64,000 nt of DNA from Leptospira koniambonensis (GTDB taxonomy: Bacteria; Spirochaetota; Leptospiria; Leptospirales; Leptospiraceae), in assembly GCF_004769555.1 (NCBI RefSeq), contig NZ_RQFY01000006.1, positions 324,477 to 388,476 on the forward strand. The letters run 5' to 3'. A model generated the notes under the pieces. It saw only the letters and a program-made list of their open reading frames with translations. It had not been told where the DNA came from and searched no databases. Of this stretch, positions 63,395-64,000 are shown in pieces (within the stretch, counting starts at the first letter, position 1; the number at the start of each line of letters is the position of its first letter). Made by a program: the position numbers and the translations under genes.

Positions 63395-64000
63395 ATGGAA
63401 GAAAAGAATAAATCAATCAAGGAAAAGCTCCAGGGCTCTGCTTCTGCTGACGCAAGCAAGAAGAAGAAGCTGGTTATCAAAAAGAAGCCGGACGAAAAAA
63501 CGCCTTCTACTTCTGCAAAGAAAGAGGCCCCTACAGATCCAGCTCCAAGTAAACCGGCTGCTGCAGCTTCTTCCTCTCCAAGCACTCCTAAAAGTTCTAC
63601 TCCTCCTAAAAAAGAACCTCTCTTTCCGGAACCAAGCACTCGCCAAGAGCCTCCGGTTCCAAGATCTGCTCCTCCTGAACATATTTTGGGAGAAGGTAGA
63701 CCTCCATTCCAGAGAGAAGACAATAATATTATAGTATCTCGTCCTAATCAAAGACCGACTTACTCCAACCAAAACAGGGAAGGAGGAGAGTCCGGTGGCG
63801 GCAATTACCGCGGAAATCGTTCTGATGGAAATCAAGGCGGCGGATACCAAAACCGTGAAGGCGGCGGTGGTGGATATCGCGGAGGCCAGGGTGGCCAAGG
63901 CGGCGGATACCAAAACCGTGAAGGTGGCGGTGGTGGATATCGCGGAGGCCAGGGTGGTCAAGGCGGAGGATACCAAAACCGTGAAGGTGGCGGTGGTGGA
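63395..64000 (+). CDS. infB: Translation initiation factor IF-2, N-terminal part (cut by window end)
   Basis: Partial: 202 codons from the ATG at 63395, no stop before the edge. Only the disordered N-terminus is seen. It begins MEEKNKSIKEKLQGS, then a lysine-rich KKKKLVIKKKPDEK, a proline/alanine/serine stretch, and from about residue 148 glycine-rich repeats GGGYQNREGGGGGYRGGQ. IF-2 identity comes from position after nusA and the KKKLVIKKK-type start; the GTPase domain is outside the window. An ORF on the opposite strand here is a composition artefact. Confidence 0.88.
   Translation, partial: MEEKNKSIKEKLQGSASADASKKKKLVIKKKPDEKTPSTSAKKEAPTDPAPSKPAAAASSSPSTPKSSTPPKKEPLFPEPSTRQEPPVPRSAPPEHILGEGRPPFQREDNNIIVSRPNQRPTYSNQNREGGESGGGNYRGNRSDGNQGGGYQNREGGGGGYRGGQGGQGGGYQNREGGGGGYRGGQGGQGGGYQNREGGGGG
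63836..64000 (+). repeat. 63-bp in-frame tandem repeat in infB
   Basis: Units at 63836-63898 and 63899-63961 and a partial third at 63962-64000, period exactly 63 bp (21 codons). Each encodes GGGYQNREGGGGGYRGGQ plus GGQ. Copies differ by a few synonymous bases. The array continues beyond the window edge, so the copy number is unknown. Confidence 0.95.

Noticed and set aside
63413..63976. Long minus-strand ORF antisense to infB
   Set aside because: Low-complexity translation of the repeat and of the proline/lysine-rich coding strand; the plus-strand frame fits IF-2 in the rimP-nusA-infB order.

Overview
The window is a chromosomal segment of a spirochaete, almost certainly Leptospira. This is inferred from the spirochaete-type core gene runs, the many lipoproteins with relaxed lipoboxes, the CHASE2 cyclase and 7TMR-DISM/SpoIIE signalling proteins, and several Leptospira-type unknowns. 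I cannot place it to species by eye. No rRNA, tRNA, CRISPR array, insertion sequence or prophage was recognised. Coding density is high and the codon style looks uniform.

Layout. (1) 84-7633, minus strand: a compact chemotaxis operon, cheY - STAS - cheA - mcp - cheW - cheR - cheB, with 4-bp overlaps at its end and a poly-HAMP receptor carrying an in-frame 270-bp tandem duplication. (2) 7634-10083: two long gaps around a receiver-ATPase protein without a phosphoacceptor histidine. (3) 10084-20147: an SbtA-type bicarbonate permease, a DUF1304 protein, a 7TMR-DISM/SpoIIE/TPR sensor phosphatase, a HEAT-repeat lipoprotein, an SGNH hydrolase, a small lipoprotein and an MFS transporter. (4) 20481-36436: a long plus-strand housekeeping run: dapA-dapB, diadenylate cyclase cdaA-cdaR, acpS, a small TPR protein, bactofilin, rpsB-tsf-pyrH-frr, uppS-cdsA-dxr-rseP-proS and trpB-trpA. 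(5) 36813-44318: CHASE2 adenylate cyclase, dxs, TPR, GNAT, esterase and alcohol dehydrogenase. (6) 44320-54441: unknown proteins and lipoproteins, an NmrA-type reductase, a three-gene membrane glycosyltransferase/SGNH cluster and a large cyclic-nucleotide-binding-type protein. (7) 54616-61212: a NamZ-type exo-muramidase, a CDGSH iron-sulfur protein, lipoproteins and the NAD(P)HX repair enzyme. (8) 61420-64000: rimP-nusA-infB, with infB running off the right end.

How the genes work together. The chemotaxis operon encodes a nearly full phosphorelay with adaptation enzymes. The central run joins cell-envelope precursor supply (lysine/DAP, MEP isoprenoids, undecaprenyl diphosphate, CDP-diacylglycerol), second-messenger synthesis (c-di-AMP) and translation factors. 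A cAMP-type cyclase (36.8 kb) and a CNB-type protein (51.9 kb) may form a second signalling axis, but that link is inference.

The most unusual signals are in the gaps. Two copies of a ~77-bp clover-leaf element, with stems preserved by compensating changes, sit just after stop codons (46146 and 51898, the latter reversed). Four copies of a 76-80-bp palindromic element occur at 18811, 20232, 36545 and 58520. Two of these belong to a ~139-bp repeat in opposite orientation that brackets the whole dapA-trpA block. A short palindrome, TTGTAGGA/TCCTACAA, sits at convergent gene junctions. infB carries a 63-bp glycine/arginine-rich tandem repeat at the window edge.
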